64,000 bases of DNA. Origin: Pedobacter sp. Leaf194 (GTDB taxonomy: Bacteria > Bacteroidota > Bacteroidia > Sphingobacteriales > Sphingobacteriaceae). The notes beneath the pieces are model-generated. The model made no database searches. It was not told the DNA's origin and was given only the letters and a program-made list of their open reading frames with translations. The position numbers and the translations under genes are program-made. Within the stretch, counting starts at the first letter, position 1. Each line of letters begins with the position of its first letter. The stretch spans positions 1,175,971 through 1,239,970 of the forward strand of contig NZ_LMPU01000001.1 of the NCBI RefSeq assembly GCF_001423945.1, read 5' to 3'. Shown piece by piece: positions 52,611 through 61,250 of the stretch.

Positions 52611-53603
52611 GTGAGCGATAAAATAATTAACGTTAAAAATTTAACCAAGCAATATCAGGCTGAGCAGGCGGGCGGTATAAAAAATATCAGTTTCGAAATA
52701 AACAGGGGCGATGTGGTTGCCATTATCGGTGAGAGCGGAAGTGGTAAATCAACGCTGTTAAAATCGATTTATGGTTTATTGAAAACCGATTCGGGCGAGA
52801 TCTTTTTTGAAAATGAAAAGGTAAAAGGGCCAGATGAGCAATTAATTCCGGGCCACAAACAGATGAAAATGGTTACCCAGGATTTCTCTCTCAATATTTA
52901 TGCAAAGGTTTACGACAACATTGCTTCACAACTATCCAACACAGATTTAAAAACTAAAGCTGAAAAAACGCTATCGATTATGGAACATCTTCGGATTCTT
53001 CCACTTCAGAATAAAAAAATAATCGAATTAAGTGGTGGCGAGCAGCAGCGTGTAGCCATAGCAAAGGCCATGGTTGCAGATACTAAAGTTTTGTTGCTGG
53101 ACGAACCTTTTAGTCAGGTTGATGCCTTGTTGAAGAACCAGTTGCGTGCAGATATTAAGCGTGTTGCCGCGGAAACTGGCGTTACCGTAATTTTGGTCTC
53201 TCACGATCCTGCCGACGGTTTGTTTCTTGCCGACCAATTGCTTATTCTTCGCAATGGAGAGCTCCTGCAAACCGGTCCGCCGGCAGAAATTTATCAGCAT
53301 CCAAAACACATTTACACAGCACAAATTCTGGGCAACGCAGTAGTTTTATCTCGTGGCGACGCAGAAAAATTAGGTATTAAAACTTTTGCGGCCTCAGTAG
53401 CTTTTTATCCCGAATGGGCAGAAATTAGCAGCAACTGGAGCAGCAGACGTTTCGAAGTTAAAGATGTTTACTACAAAGGTTTTTATGATGAACTGCTGCT
53501 GGAAAGAAACGGCGTAACGGTTCGGGCATTGCAATTGAACAGGGGAGAGCATAAAAAAAACGACCACGTTCAATTGAACATCAGTCGTTTCTTAGAGTTT
53601 TAA
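52611..53603 (+). CDS. Orphan ABC transporter ATP-binding protein
   Basis: ATPase of 330 residues: Walker A GESGSGKST (38-46), a Q loop in MVTQDFSL, signature LSGGEQQRVAIAKA, Walker B VLLLDEPFSQVD and switch His in VSHDPADGL. After about residue 235 an extra domain of some 95 residues (AVVLSRGDAEKLGIK..., ending NDHVQLNISRFLEF) resembles the TOBE-type regulatory tail of iron, polyamine or molybdate importers (FbpC/PotA type). No permease or binding-protein gene is beside it, so the substrate and even its transport role are open. The start is GTG, directly after a repeat tract. Confidence 0.85.
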   Translation: MSDKIINVKNLTKQYQAEQAGGIKNISFEINRGDVVAIIGESGSGKSTLLKSIYGLLKTDSGEIFFENEKVKGPDEQLIPGHKQMKMVTQDFSLNIYAKVYDNIASQLSNTDLKTKAEKTLSIMEHLRILPLQNKKIIELSGGEQQRVAIAKAMVADTKVLLLDEPFSQVDALLKNQLRADIKRVAAETGVTVILVSHDPADGLFLADQLLILRNGELLQTGPPAEIYQHPKHIYTAQILGNAVVLSRGDAEKLGIKTFAASVAFYPEWAEISSNWSSRRFEVKDVYYKGFYDELLLERNGVTVRALQLNRGEHKKNDHVQLNISRFLEF

Positions 53604-53610
53604 AATTCTT

Positions 53611-54021
53611 TTAGTTTACATATTCCGACGGAATTACAACAACCTTTACAAGAATGCGGTAACTTGGTCTAACGGAAGCCGCCAAATTTCTGCTGTCCTG
53701 AACATCAAATGTGATACCTCCGCTAAATAGCTCATAACTGTAAGCTGTATAGTTAAATGTGTATGGAAGTTGAACATCGCTATTATCATTAGTTGGATGT
53801 GTGAAGTAAACAAGTACGCCTTCGTCGTCCAACGTTACGCCGTCAAATTCTGGCTTATTCCACGTAAAAGAATAAGTGCCATTCGCATTTTGAACCCATT
53901 GATTTGGCTCTATGTAACGATTGTAGGTTTTAGCTGATGCTGGATAAACAATAGTGTCCTTTTTGCAAGATGCCAAACCCAGTGTGACAATGCAAAGCAT
54001 TAGAATAGTCAGTTTTTTCAT
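53611..54021 (-). CDS. Small lipoprotein of unknown function
   Basis: A 136-residue exported protein: signal peptide with lipobox GLASC (Cys19). The mature part has strands such as GTYSFTWNKPEF, GVLVYFTHP and YRILVKVVVIP, suggesting a compact beta fold. Tyr/Asn-rich, otherwise featureless; no family recognised. It is convergent with the ABC gene with only 7 bp between stop codons, and no clear terminator hairpin is seen between them. Divergent from the DUF4230 gene. Confidence 0.7.
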   Translation of the reverse strand: MKKLTILMLCIVTLGLASCKKDTIVYPASAKTYNRYIEPNQWVQNANGTYSFTWNKPEFDGVTLDDEGVLVYFTHPTNDNSDVQLPYTFNYTAYSYELFSGGITFDVQDSRNLAASVRPSYRILVKVVVIPSEYVN

Positions 54022-54156
54022 GTTGATTAGTTTTTATTTGTGTGTACTTTGCGTAATGCAAAACAACTGCCAAAAATACCTGAACACACAAAGTGGATTA
54101 ATAATTGTTAATTCAGTACAGCACAAATTCGAAAATTGAAATAATCCACCCTTGCA

Positions 54157-54717
54157 ATGAGAATATTTTTTAGACTTTTACCATGGCTCGTTTTAGCTGT
54201 TGCGGGATACTTTTTCATCTCAAAAAAGTTTAGCATCAATACCTCGGTAGAAAGTAAACACCAGCTTTTAGTCGAAAAAATTGAGGCTATTGGTAAACTG
54301 GAACTGGTTCGCTACCAAATTAGCGACGTTTTAGAGCATAAAAACAAAACCGACTTTTTACCTGAAGCAAGCGTGCTGTTAATTGTAAAAGCTGAGGCTG
54401 TAGGTTGTATCGACCTTACTAAAATTACCCGCGATGATATTGAAGTTTCTGCAGATACAGCTGTAGTAAATTTACCACAACCCGAAATTTGTTATGTAAA
54501 AATCGACCATAAAAATTCGCGGGTTTACGACACAAAGATGGCCTTCTTTCGCGAAGCCGGCCTGGTTGATGAGGCATACAAGGCGGCAGAAAAACAGGTT
54601 ACCGCAGAAGTTAAAAAATCTGATATTCTGGCACAAACGAAAACCAATGCCGCAAACGTACTAAAGCCAATTATTGAGGGCCTGGGCTATAAAAATGTAA
54701 GGCTGACTTTTAATTAA
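54157..54717 (+). CDS. DUF4230-domain membrane-anchored protein
   Basis: A 186-residue protein with one N-terminal membrane helix (residues 3-22) and the rest outside or in the periplasm. The region 35-180 fits DUF4230: IGKLELVRYQISDVLEHKNK, LLIVKAEAVGCIDLTKITRDDIEV, VVNLPQPEICYVKIDHKNSRVYDT, then a charged helix and a final GLGYKNVRLTF strand. The family is widespread but has no known function. Single gene with 78 bp to the convergent cupin gene. Confidence 0.75.
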   Translation: MRIFFRLLPWLVLAVAGYFFISKKFSINTSVESKHQLLVEKIEAIGKLELVRYQISDVLEHKNKTDFLPEASVLLIVKAEAVGCIDLTKITRDDIEVSADTAVVNLPQPEICYVKIDHKNSRVYDTKMAFFREAGLVDEAYKAAEKQVTAEVKKSDILAQTKTNAANVLKPIIEGLGYKNVRLTFN

Positions 54718-54798
54718 GTTAGCACTTGGGTTATCAGGGTTCTGGTTTTAAGCATCAAGATTTCACTTAATCAGCCGCTAAATAACGATTACAGAATT

Positions 54799-55146
54799 TT
54801 ACAGGAAATCTTCCCGGTGTGGATTGAAAATATCGATTAATAAACCCTCTTGGAGGCAAACAACACCATGAAAAACATTTGATGGAGCGAAGAAAACATC
54901 GCCCTCGTTAAGAACTCGCTTTTCATTGCCCATACTAACCTCAAAACTTCCTTTTGCAACATAGCTTACCTGTAGGTGCGGATGGTTATGGATAGCGCCA
55001 ACGGCGTCTTTTTCAAATGCAACCTTAACAAGCATTAGGTTATCATCAAAAGGCATTACTTTTCTTTTTACCCCGGCGCCTAAATCTTCCCAGGGTAAAT
55101 CGTTATCAGCAATTAACGTTTTATTTGTTAAATCCTTAAAATTCAT
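54799..55146 (-). CDS. Cupin-domain protein
   Basis: A small single-domain cupin, 115 residues. Metal-site motif 1 is AIHNHPHLQVSYVAKGSFEVSMG (three histidines plus a Gln in place of the usual Glu, about residues 51-73). Motif 2 is GDVFFAPSNVFHGVVC (about 83-98). The overall shape resembles KdgF-like and quercetinase-like mini-cupins; the substrate is unknown. It is on the same strand as the branched-chain amino-acid genes, 123 bp after ilvA, but a functional tie is not evident. Confidence 0.8.
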   Translation of the reverse strand: MNFKDLTNKTLIADNDLPWEDLGAGVKRKVMPFDDNLMLVKVAFEKDAVGAIHNHPHLQVSYVAKGSFEVSMGNEKRVLNEGDVFFAPSNVFHGVVCLQEGLLIDIFNPHREDFL

Positions 55147-55269
55147 CTTTTAGCAAATTATATTATCTAAGCTGCAGATGTGCTATTATTCTACAGCTTC
55201 GGGTTGACAATTTCTATATTATTTCTTTTGACTGGTTCGTAATGAACTTAGGCTTTTTGCTTTTAAGCA

Positions 55270-56520
55270 CTAAACCAAATACTCAAACAACGTCTGGTCC
55301 TGATTCAGTTCAATAATCTCGAACTTAAAATCTTCCATGCGTTGCAATAAACTCGCATAATCATTCTTGTTCGAAAGTTCAATACCCACTAGTGCGGGGC
55401 CATTTTCTTTATTCGTTTTTTTAATAAATTCAAACCTGGTAATGTCATCATGCGGACCTAAAACTTCGTTCACGAACAATTTCAAGGCACCCGGGCGTTG
55501 CGGGAAACGAACGATGAAGTAATGTTTCAAGCCTTCAAACAACAACGATTTTTCTTTGATTTCCTGCATGCGTTCAATGTCGTTGTTACCGCCGCTAATT
55601 ACGCAAACAATATTTTTACAGGTAATTTGGTCTTTCACCTGCTCCAGCGCCGCAACAGATAAAGCGCCGGCAGGCTCAACAACAATTGCGTCTTCGTTAT
55701 AAAGTTTTAGTATTGTTGTACAAATCTGCCCTTCCGGAATGAGATAAGTGGAGCTAAGCAGTTCCTGGCAATATTGATACGTAATCCAACCCATTCGTTT
55801 TACCGCCGCCCCATCTACAAACCGTTCAATATTCTCTACCGTTACCGGTCCGCCGTTTTTTAAGGCCTCGCTTAGTGATGGAGCACCCATTGGTTCTACG
55901 CCAAAAATCTTTACCGATGGTTTTACGGTTTGCAGGTAAGCACTTACACCAGATGCCAAACCGCCGCCGCCCACGGGTACAATGATGGCATCCAGCTCAG
56001 GCAAATCCTCATAAATTTCCATCCCAACTGTCGCCTGTCCTTCAATTACCTTCTCGTCATCAAAAGGCGGGATAAAGGTTGACGATTTTTCTTCGCAGAA
56101 AACAAGCGCCTCCTTCAGGCAATCATCAAAGGTGTCACCAACTAAAATTATCTCAACATTGTCGCCACCAAACATGTTTACCTGCTTAATTTTTTGTTTG
56201 GGCGTTATTTCGGGCATAAATATCACACATTTAATACCTAATTTTTTGCATGAATAAGCAACACCCTGGGCATGGTTTCCGGCGCTGGCACACACCACGC
56301 CATTTATTAAAGCACTGTCTGGCAACTGACTAATTTTATTGTATGCCCCCCTTAACTTGTAGGAGCGTACAATCTGCAAATCCTCACGCTTTAGGTAAAC
56401 ATTAGCATTGTATTGCGCCGAAAGGCCTGCATTAAACTCCAAAGGCGTACGTTTTACTACGCCTTTAAGTCGCTGCAGCGCAGAATCAAAATCCAGTTTA
56501 CTCGGAGTTATCGTATTCAT
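55270..56520 (-). CDS. ilvA: Threonine dehydratase (threonine ammonia-lyase)
   Basis: PLP enzyme deaminating threonine to 2-oxobutanoate, the entry to isoleucine synthesis. The 416 residues carry PLP-lysine Lys55 in RSYKLRGAYN, the glycine loop VPVGGGGLASGVSA (about 181-194), and ACASAGNHAQGVA-like VCASAGNHAQGVAYS. The C-terminal about 85 residues (KHYFIVRFPQRPGALKLFVNEVLGP...) form one ACT-like regulatory unit, so it is the short, single-ACT form, shorter than the E. coli IlvA (514). It is separated from leuA by 308 bp with a repeat, so it may have its own promoter. ACTTGATACT precedes the start. Confidence 0.93.
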   Translation of the reverse strand: MNTITPSKLDFDSALQRLKGVVKRTPLEFNAGLSAQYNANVYLKREDLQIVRSYKLRGAYNKISQLPDSALINGVVCASAGNHAQGVAYSCKKLGIKCVIFMPEITPKQKIKQVNMFGGDNVEIILVGDTFDDCLKEALVFCEEKSSTFIPPFDDEKVIEGQATVGMEIYEDLPELDAIIVPVGGGGLASGVSAYLQTVKPSVKIFGVEPMGAPSLSEALKNGGPVTVENIERFVDGAAVKRMGWITYQYCQELLSSTYLIPEGQICTTILKLYNEDAIVVEPAGALSVAALEQVKDQITCKNIVCVISGGNNDIERMQEIKEKSLLFEGLKHYFIVRFPQRPGALKLFVNEVLGPHDDITRFEFIKKTNKENGPALVGIELSNKNDYASLLQRMEDFKFEIIELNQDQTLFEYLV

Positions 56521-56526
56521 TTTTAT

Positions 56527-56536
56527 AGTATCAAGT
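56527..56536 (-). promoter_or_regulatory. ACTTGATACT motif 6 nt before ilvA
   Basis: On the minus strand ACTTGATACT, then six A/T bases, then the ilvA ATG. The same 10-mer and spacing occur before leuD and hemB. Function unknown. Confidence 0.4.
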
Positions 56537-56577
56537 CGCGATAAGTAATAAAATATTATCGTTTAAATTTTTTTGAA

Positions 56578-56720
56578 AAGCAAAATCAGTGCTTCCCGGC
56601 TGCTTAGCCCTGCTATTCGTTGCAATCTTTTTGCTATCGTCAACACGAATTCGGAGAGATCTGCACCAAAAAGTATTTCCACTACTATCAGGTTTAAAAA
56701 ATTCGGTTCGTGCATCAAAC
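56578..56720. repeat. Dispersed palindromic intergenic element, copy 5
   Basis: AAGCAAAATCAGTGCTTCCC, GCAATCTTTTTGCT (arm from 56624), CCAAAAAGTATTTCC (56666-56680) and ACTATCAGGTTTA: the best match to copy 2 at 19059. It occupies much of the 308-bp gap 56521-56828; the rest of the gap shows nothing. Confidence 0.65.
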
Positions 56721-56828
56721 TAAAACCAGGCCAAATTCTAATCTAAATTAAAAATTGATGTTGTCGCAAATTTTACCACGAAAAGTCGCTTGGCATTGCA
56801 GGCTTTAGTCGTTAACATTTCGGCTTTT

Positions 56829-57989
56829 TTAAGCCAGGTGCAAAGCCACCAACTGATTTAAATCAATATCGTTTATGCCCTGTTTGCTGTCTGCCAACAC
56901 TAAAAATTGCTTATAAACAATATCCAAATGCTCTTTTTCCATTCTATGCCCTAAGCGATCTAAATGGTGTTTTAAGGCTGCACGGCCACTTCTTGCAGTT
57001 AATACAATTGTTGCATCCGGGAAACCAACATCTTCAGGCTTAATAATTTCGTAATTCTCCCGGTTTTTTAAGAAACCATCCTGGTGAATACCAGAACTAT
57101 GAGAAAATGCGTTTCCGCCGACAATAGCCTTATTCGGCTGCACCGGCATATTCATTTTATTACGCACCATGTGGCTCATTTCGTAGAAACGGGTTGTATC
57201 AATTTGGGTATTCAAACCTAAAACTTTGTGCGTTTTCAAAATCATAACCACTTCTTCCATCGATGTATTTCCGGCACGCTCACCTATACCGTTAATGGTA
57301 CACTCTACCTGGCGGGCACCATTCTGCAAACCAGCAATAGAGTTTGCGGTAGCTAAACCTAAGTCGTTATGACAATGAACAGAAATAATGGCATTATCAA
57401 TATTTTTAACATTTTCTTTCAAAAAGAGAATCTTCGAGCCGTACTGGTCTGGAAGACAATAGCCATTGGTATCTGGAATATTTACCACTGTAGCACCTGC
57501 GGCAATAACCGCTTCAACCATTTTAGCCAAAAATTCAATATCGGCACGGCCGGCATCTTCTGCGTAAAATTCAATATCTTCAACGTACTTTTTGGCGTAT
57601 TTTACCGCATCAACGGCCCGTTCCAAAATATCTTCACGCGTGCTGTTAAATTTGTGTTTAATGTGGAAATCTGAGGCGCCGATTCCCGTATGTATACGAG
57701 GCCTTTTAGCATAACGCAAAGCATCAGCAGCTACATCGATATCGTTTTTATTTGCACGCGTTAAGGCGCAAATGATTGGATTATTAACTGCTTTTGAGAG
57801 TTCGATTACGCTATTAAAATCGCCGGGGCTAGACACCGGGAAACCAGCCTCAATTACATCGACTCCTAAAAGTTCGAGTGATTTAGCGATTTCTACTTTT
57901 TGGTTTGTATCTAACTGGCAGCCAGGAACCTGCTCGCCATCACGTAATGTCGTGTCGAAAATATAAACTTTGTTTGGGTCGTGAATCAT
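56829..57989 (-). CDS. leuA: 2-isopropylmalate synthase, short form
   Basis: First committed step of leucine synthesis: condensation of acetyl-CoA with 2-oxoisovalerate. The 386 residues hold the complete catalytic TIM barrel: [17 protein letters not shown] (11-27), the metal-site HCHNDLGLA and the [15 protein letters not shown] motif, then a short linker domain. The usual C-terminal leucine-binding domain of about 130 residues, present in standard LeuA (about 510 aa), is absent and no remnant is seen downstream. The enzyme may therefore escape leucine feedback. Homocitrate-type synthases share the fold, but the operon (leuB 10 bp upstream) fixes LeuA. Confidence 0.93.
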   Translation of the reverse strand: MIHDPNKVYIFDTTLRDGEQVPGCQLDTNQKVEIAKSLELLGVDVIEAGFPVSSPGDFNSVIELSKAVNNPIICALTRANKNDIDVAADALRYAKRPRIHTGIGASDFHIKHKFNSTREDILERAVDAVKYAKKYVEDIEFYAEDAGRADIEFLAKMVEAVIAAGATVVNIPDTNGYCLPDQYGSKILFLKENVKNIDNAIISVHCHNDLGLATANSIAGLQNGARQVECTINGIGERAGNTSMEEVVMILKTHKVLGLNTQIDTTRFYEMSHMVRNKMNMPVQPNKAIVGGNAFSHSSGIHQDGFLKNRENYEIIKPEDVGFPDATIVLTARSGRAALKHHLDRLGHRMEKEHLDIVYKQFLVLADSKQGINDIDLNQLVALHLA

Positions 57990-57999
57990 AATCTTTTAT

Positions 58000-59091
58000 T
58001 TAGGAATTGATTAATTTTTGTGATAAGAATTTCATTACCAATTTGCCCATTTCAGCTGTGCCTAAAACTTTAAAGCGGTTGGTGGTTTGGTCGGCAATAT
58101 CGTGTGTTCTAAAACCTTCTTTTAAAACTTCATCAACGGTATCTACCAATAATTTGGCTTCGTCCTTTAACCCGAAGCCAATTTCGAGCATCAATGCTGC
58201 CGATAGGATAGAGGCCAGTGGGTTTGCGAGGTCTTTCCCCGTAATATCGTGGGCAGAGCCGTGTATGGGTTCGAAGAAACCTGTGCTTTCGCCAACAGAT
58301 GCCGAAGCCAGCATGCCCATAGAACCTGCAATTTGCGAAGCCTCATCTGTTAAGATATCACCAAACAAATTCGCCGTTAAAACCACGTCGAATTTTTTTG
58401 GATTTTTAATTAACTGCATCGCCGCATTGTCGATAAACATGTGTTCGGTTTCTACGTCAGGGTATTGTTTTGCAATTTCCTGCACGGTTTCACGCCAAAG
58501 GCGAGAGCTTTCTAAAACGTTTGCTTTATCTACCGAACACAGCCTTTTGCTACGCTGTTGTGCTGCCTGAAAAGCTTTGTGCGCAATACGCTCAACCTCG
58601 TAACGGTGGTAAATCATCAAATCTGAAGCTGTATTCCTGTCTTCAGAACGAGACTTTTCGCCAAAATATACATCACCCGTTAATTCACGGAAGAACAAGA
58701 TATCCGTTCCCCTTAAAATTTCTGGTTTAATGCTCGAAGCCTGAAGAAGTTCATCAAATAATAATATGGGGCGAAGGTTTGCAAAAAGGCCGAGTTCTTT
58801 TCTAATTTTTAATAAACCTTGCTCTGGTCTAACTTTTAAACTTGGGTCGTTATCATACATTGCATGGCCGATTGAACCAAAAAGGATTGCATCACTCTTT
58901 CTTGCTTTCTCTAAAGTTTCATCTGGCAAGGGTTCGCCGGTAGCTTCAATTGCCACATGGCCCATCAATGCTTCATCAAACAGAAATTCATGCCCAAAAA
59001 TTTCGGCAATTTTTTCCAATGCTGCTTTGCCCCACGTGGTTACTTCGGGTCCAATACCGTCTCCAGGTATTACTAAAATGTTCTTCTTCAT
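58000..59091 (-). CDS. leuB: 3-isopropylmalate dehydrogenase
   Basis: NAD-dependent oxidative decarboxylation of 3-isopropylmalate in leucine synthesis. The 363 residues begin with KKNILVIPGDGIGPEV and include the substrate-loop LLKIRKELGLFANLRP (four-residue arginine set), RELTGDVYFGEKS, DKANVLESSRLWR, the metal-binding LTANLFGDILTDEAS, and the NAD motif GSAHDITGKDLANPLA. It is 10 bp before leuA and 2 bp after the tandem ABC ATPase gene, so these three are tightly linked. Function secure. Confidence 0.95.
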   Translation of the reverse strand: MKKNILVIPGDGIGPEVTTWGKAALEKIAEIFGHEFLFDEALMGHVAIEATGEPLPDETLEKARKSDAILFGSIGHAMYDNDPSLKVRPEQGLLKIRKELGLFANLRPILLFDELLQASSIKPEILRGTDILFFRELTGDVYFGEKSRSEDRNTASDLMIYHRYEVERIAHKAFQAAQQRSKRLCSVDKANVLESSRLWRETVQEIAKQYPDVETEHMFIDNAAMQLIKNPKKFDVVLTANLFGDILTDEASQIAGSMGMLASASVGESTGFFEPIHGSAHDITGKDLANPLASILSAALMLEIGFGLKDEAKLLVDTVDEVLKEGFRTHDIADQTTNRFKVLGTAEMGKLVMKFLSQKLINS

Positions 59092-59093
59092 TC

Positions 59094-60554
59094 TTAAACG
59101 CTTTCTAGTATATTCTCGACGACTTTTACCTCGCCGTTTTCTAATAATATTCTTTTTTCTATGCAGGTTGGCAGCTGCGATTCAAAATGGCCAACATAAA
59201 TTAAGGTCATTCCGTTGTTGCACAACTCATCAATCAGCTGGTTAAAATGGGTTGTTTGTCGCCGGTCCAATCCCTGGCAAGGTTCGTCGAGGATCAAAAG
59301 TTCGGGATTTTTAATAATCGTTCTTGCCAGCAGAACCAGTCGTTGCTTGCCCAATGGAAGTGCGCTTAACAACTCATTTTTGCTTTCAGTTAAGCCGAAA
59401 TATTCTACCAGTTCATCAACCTGTGCGCTTTTTGAATACGGAAGTTGCTGAAACAGTCCAACTGTATCATAAAAGCCCGACGCGATGCTTTGCCAAACCG
59501 TTGCAGTGGCATCGAAATACCAGTGAAACTCCGGAGAAATTAAACCGATGTGCTGTTTAATATCCCAAATGCTTTCGCCACTTCCACGTTTGTTGCCAAA
59601 CAAATAAAGTTCGTTGGCATAAGATTGCGGGTGATCGCCATTTATCAAGCTTAGTAGCGTTGATTTGCCAGATCCGTTATGTCCTTGCAACAACCATTTT
59701 TCGCCGGCTTTAACTTCCCAGTTAATATTTTTTAAAACTTGTTTTTCGCCGTAACTGATGTTCACACCGACCATTTTTACAATATTATCTGATGCGTAAA
59801 TTGGCGATTGCTTTAAAAAGTCAGGAATTTCTCCCGATTGCTTCACAACATCAGCGGCTAGCTCAATTGAATTTACCTCGACCAATTTACCGCCTTTAAT
59901 TTCTGCAAAATGATTTATCGACTTTGGTAGCTCGACCTCGCTGCTTATTAAAATTAACTGAACACCTTCAGCCGAAATTTCATCTAATAAAGCATTTAAG
60001 TTTTTACGCGATGCGGAATCTAATCCTGTATATGGCTGGTCGAGAATGAGCAATTGTGGTTTCAACCAAAGTGCTTTAATCAATTGCAGCTTTTTATGTT
60101 CTCCGCTCGATAACTCGATTAATTGAGAACTTGCAAATGAAGAAAAATTTAACGCTTCTAAAATCGGCTCCACTTTATCGAAATGCAAATGCTTTTCGCT
60201 ACCAAAAGCAACCAATTCTGCATGAACGGTTAAAGTATCTTTTGCTTGCAAACTGGTGTAGCGCTGCTGATAATAAAAGTTTGCAACGCCTTCCAGGTTT
60301 TTAAATTGATACCAGCTTTCAACTAATAAGACTTCGGCAGGCAGTTGGCTATTTAAGGCAAAATTGATGTTCACATCGCCCAAGGCACTTAAGTGCCCGG
60401 CAATAACTTTTGCCAAAGCGGTTTTGCCACTTCCGCTCATTCCTCCTAAAACCCAGTTTTCGCCGTAATTTATCGTCCAGTTTAAATCCTGTAACACCTG
60501 CTTTTGCTGGTATTTTAAATTTAAATGCTGAATGTTGACGAAATGCTCCTTCAT
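59094..60554 (-). CDS. Tandem ABC-domain ATPase (ModF/PhrA-like) inside the leu operon
   Basis: Soluble protein of 486 residues with two ABC domains and no membrane part. First domain: Walker A GGMSGSGKT (37-45), signature LSSGE (148-152), Walker B LLILDQP with Gln173 in place of the catalytic Glu, and Ser instead of the switch His (ILISSEVE). Second domain: Walker A GHNGSGKS (291-298), degenerate signature LPLGKQ (399-404), intact LDEP (422-425), and a His in YVGHFES. So only the second catalytic Glu and His are present. ModF-like proteins resemble this; their role is poorly known. Start at 60554 (ATG); a TTG at 60608 is possible. Two bp before leuB, 54 bp after leuD. Confidence 0.85.
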   Translation of the reverse strand: MKEHFVNIQHLNLKYQQKQVLQDLNWTINYGENWVLGGMSGSGKTALAKVIAGHLSALGDVNINFALNSQLPAEVLLVESWYQFKNLEGVANFYYQQRYTSLQAKDTLTVHAELVAFGSEKHLHFDKVEPILEALNFSSFASSQLIELSSGEHKKLQLIKALWLKPQLLILDQPYTGLDSASRKNLNALLDEISAEGVQLILISSEVELPKSINHFAEIKGGKLVEVNSIELAADVVKQSGEIPDFLKQSPIYASDNIVKMVGVNISYGEKQVLKNINWEVKAGEKWLLQGHNGSGKSTLLSLINGDHPQSYANELYLFGNKRGSGESIWDIKQHIGLISPEFHWYFDATATVWQSIASGFYDTVGLFQQLPYSKSAQVDELVEYFGLTESKNELLSALPLGKQRLVLLARTIIKNPELLILDEPCQGLDRRQTTHFNQLIDELCNNGMTLIYVGHFESQLPTCIEKRILLENGEVKVVENILESV

Positions 60555-60608
60555 ATTTTGCTTTCGGATGATTAAATGGGTGTTATTTGCGTTTTTGGCT
60601 TTGCGCAA

Positions 60609-61190
60609 TTATTTTTGCTCAAATTCTTCTATTAAATTTTTTTGCGCCAGAATGAAATCGATATCATCATAGCCGTTAATTAAACACGATTTTTTGTATG
60701 GATTAATTTCGAAAGCTTCTTGTGCGCCCGTTTCGATAATCGTTACCGTTTGGTTTTCCAAATCAACCTCTAAAGAAGAGCCTGCATGATGGTCAACAGC
60801 TTTAAAAATTTGCGACAAAAAGTTCTCACTTACCTGTATTGGCAGCAAGCCGTTATTTAATGCATTGCCTTTAAAAATATCAGCAAAGAAACTACTAATT
60901 ACGGCATCAAAACCTGCATCTTGTATTGCCCATGCGGCATGCTCGCGACTACTGCCACATCCGAAGTTTTTCCCCGCAACTAAAATCTTACCACTGTAGG
61001 TTGGGTTGTTCAACACAAAATCGGCTTTTGGCTGGTTATCATTTTCATAGCGCCAATCGCGAAACAGGTTTTCTCCAAATCCTTCGCGGGTGGTTGCTTT
61101 TAGAAACCTCGCAGGTATAATCTGGTCGGTATCAATATTTTCTATGTTTAGCGGCACAACTGCCGATGTTAATTTTGTAAACTTTCTCAT
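60609..61190 (-). CDS. leuD: 3-isopropylmalate dehydratase small subunit
   Basis: Small (swivelling, domain 4) subunit of isopropylmalate isomerase, working with LeuC. The 193 residues contain [16 protein letters not shown] (17-32), [52 protein letters not shown] with the GSSREHA substrate loop, and the C-terminal [13 protein letters not shown]. Length is normal for bacterial LeuD of this type. It is separated from leuC by an ABM-family gene and a methyltransferase gene. ACTTGATACT stands 6 nt before its ATG. Confidence 0.94.
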   Translation of the reverse strand: MRKFTKLTSAVVPLNIENIDTDQIIPARFLKATTREGFGENLFRDWRYENDNQPKADFVLNNPTYSGKILVAGKNFGCGSSREHAAWAIQDAGFDAVISSFFADIFKGNALNNGLLPIQVSENFLSQIFKAVDHHAGSSLEVDLENQTVTIIETGAQEAFEINPYKKSCLINGYDDIDFILAQKNLIEEFEQK

Positions 61191-61196
61191 TTTATT

Positions 61197-61206
61197 AGTA
61201 TCAAGT
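61197..61206 (-). promoter_or_regulatory. ACTTGATACT motif 6 nt before leuD
   Basis: Identical 10-mer and identical 6-nt spacing to the start codon as at ilvA and hemB. Upstream on the minus strand, TGATACA-TATACCG-GCTACTT-GATACTA reads as degenerate sevens. Confidence 0.4.
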
Positions 61207-61250
61207 AGCCGGTATATGTATCACTATTTTTCCACCGTCCTATATAATAT

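Noticed and set aside
58007..58570. Open frame of 187 codons on the plus strand opposite leuB
   Set aside because: It mirrors the coding sequence of a complete, highly conserved leuB; composition is that of a reverse-complement shadow (rich in Ser, Ala, Ile) and no domain is visible.
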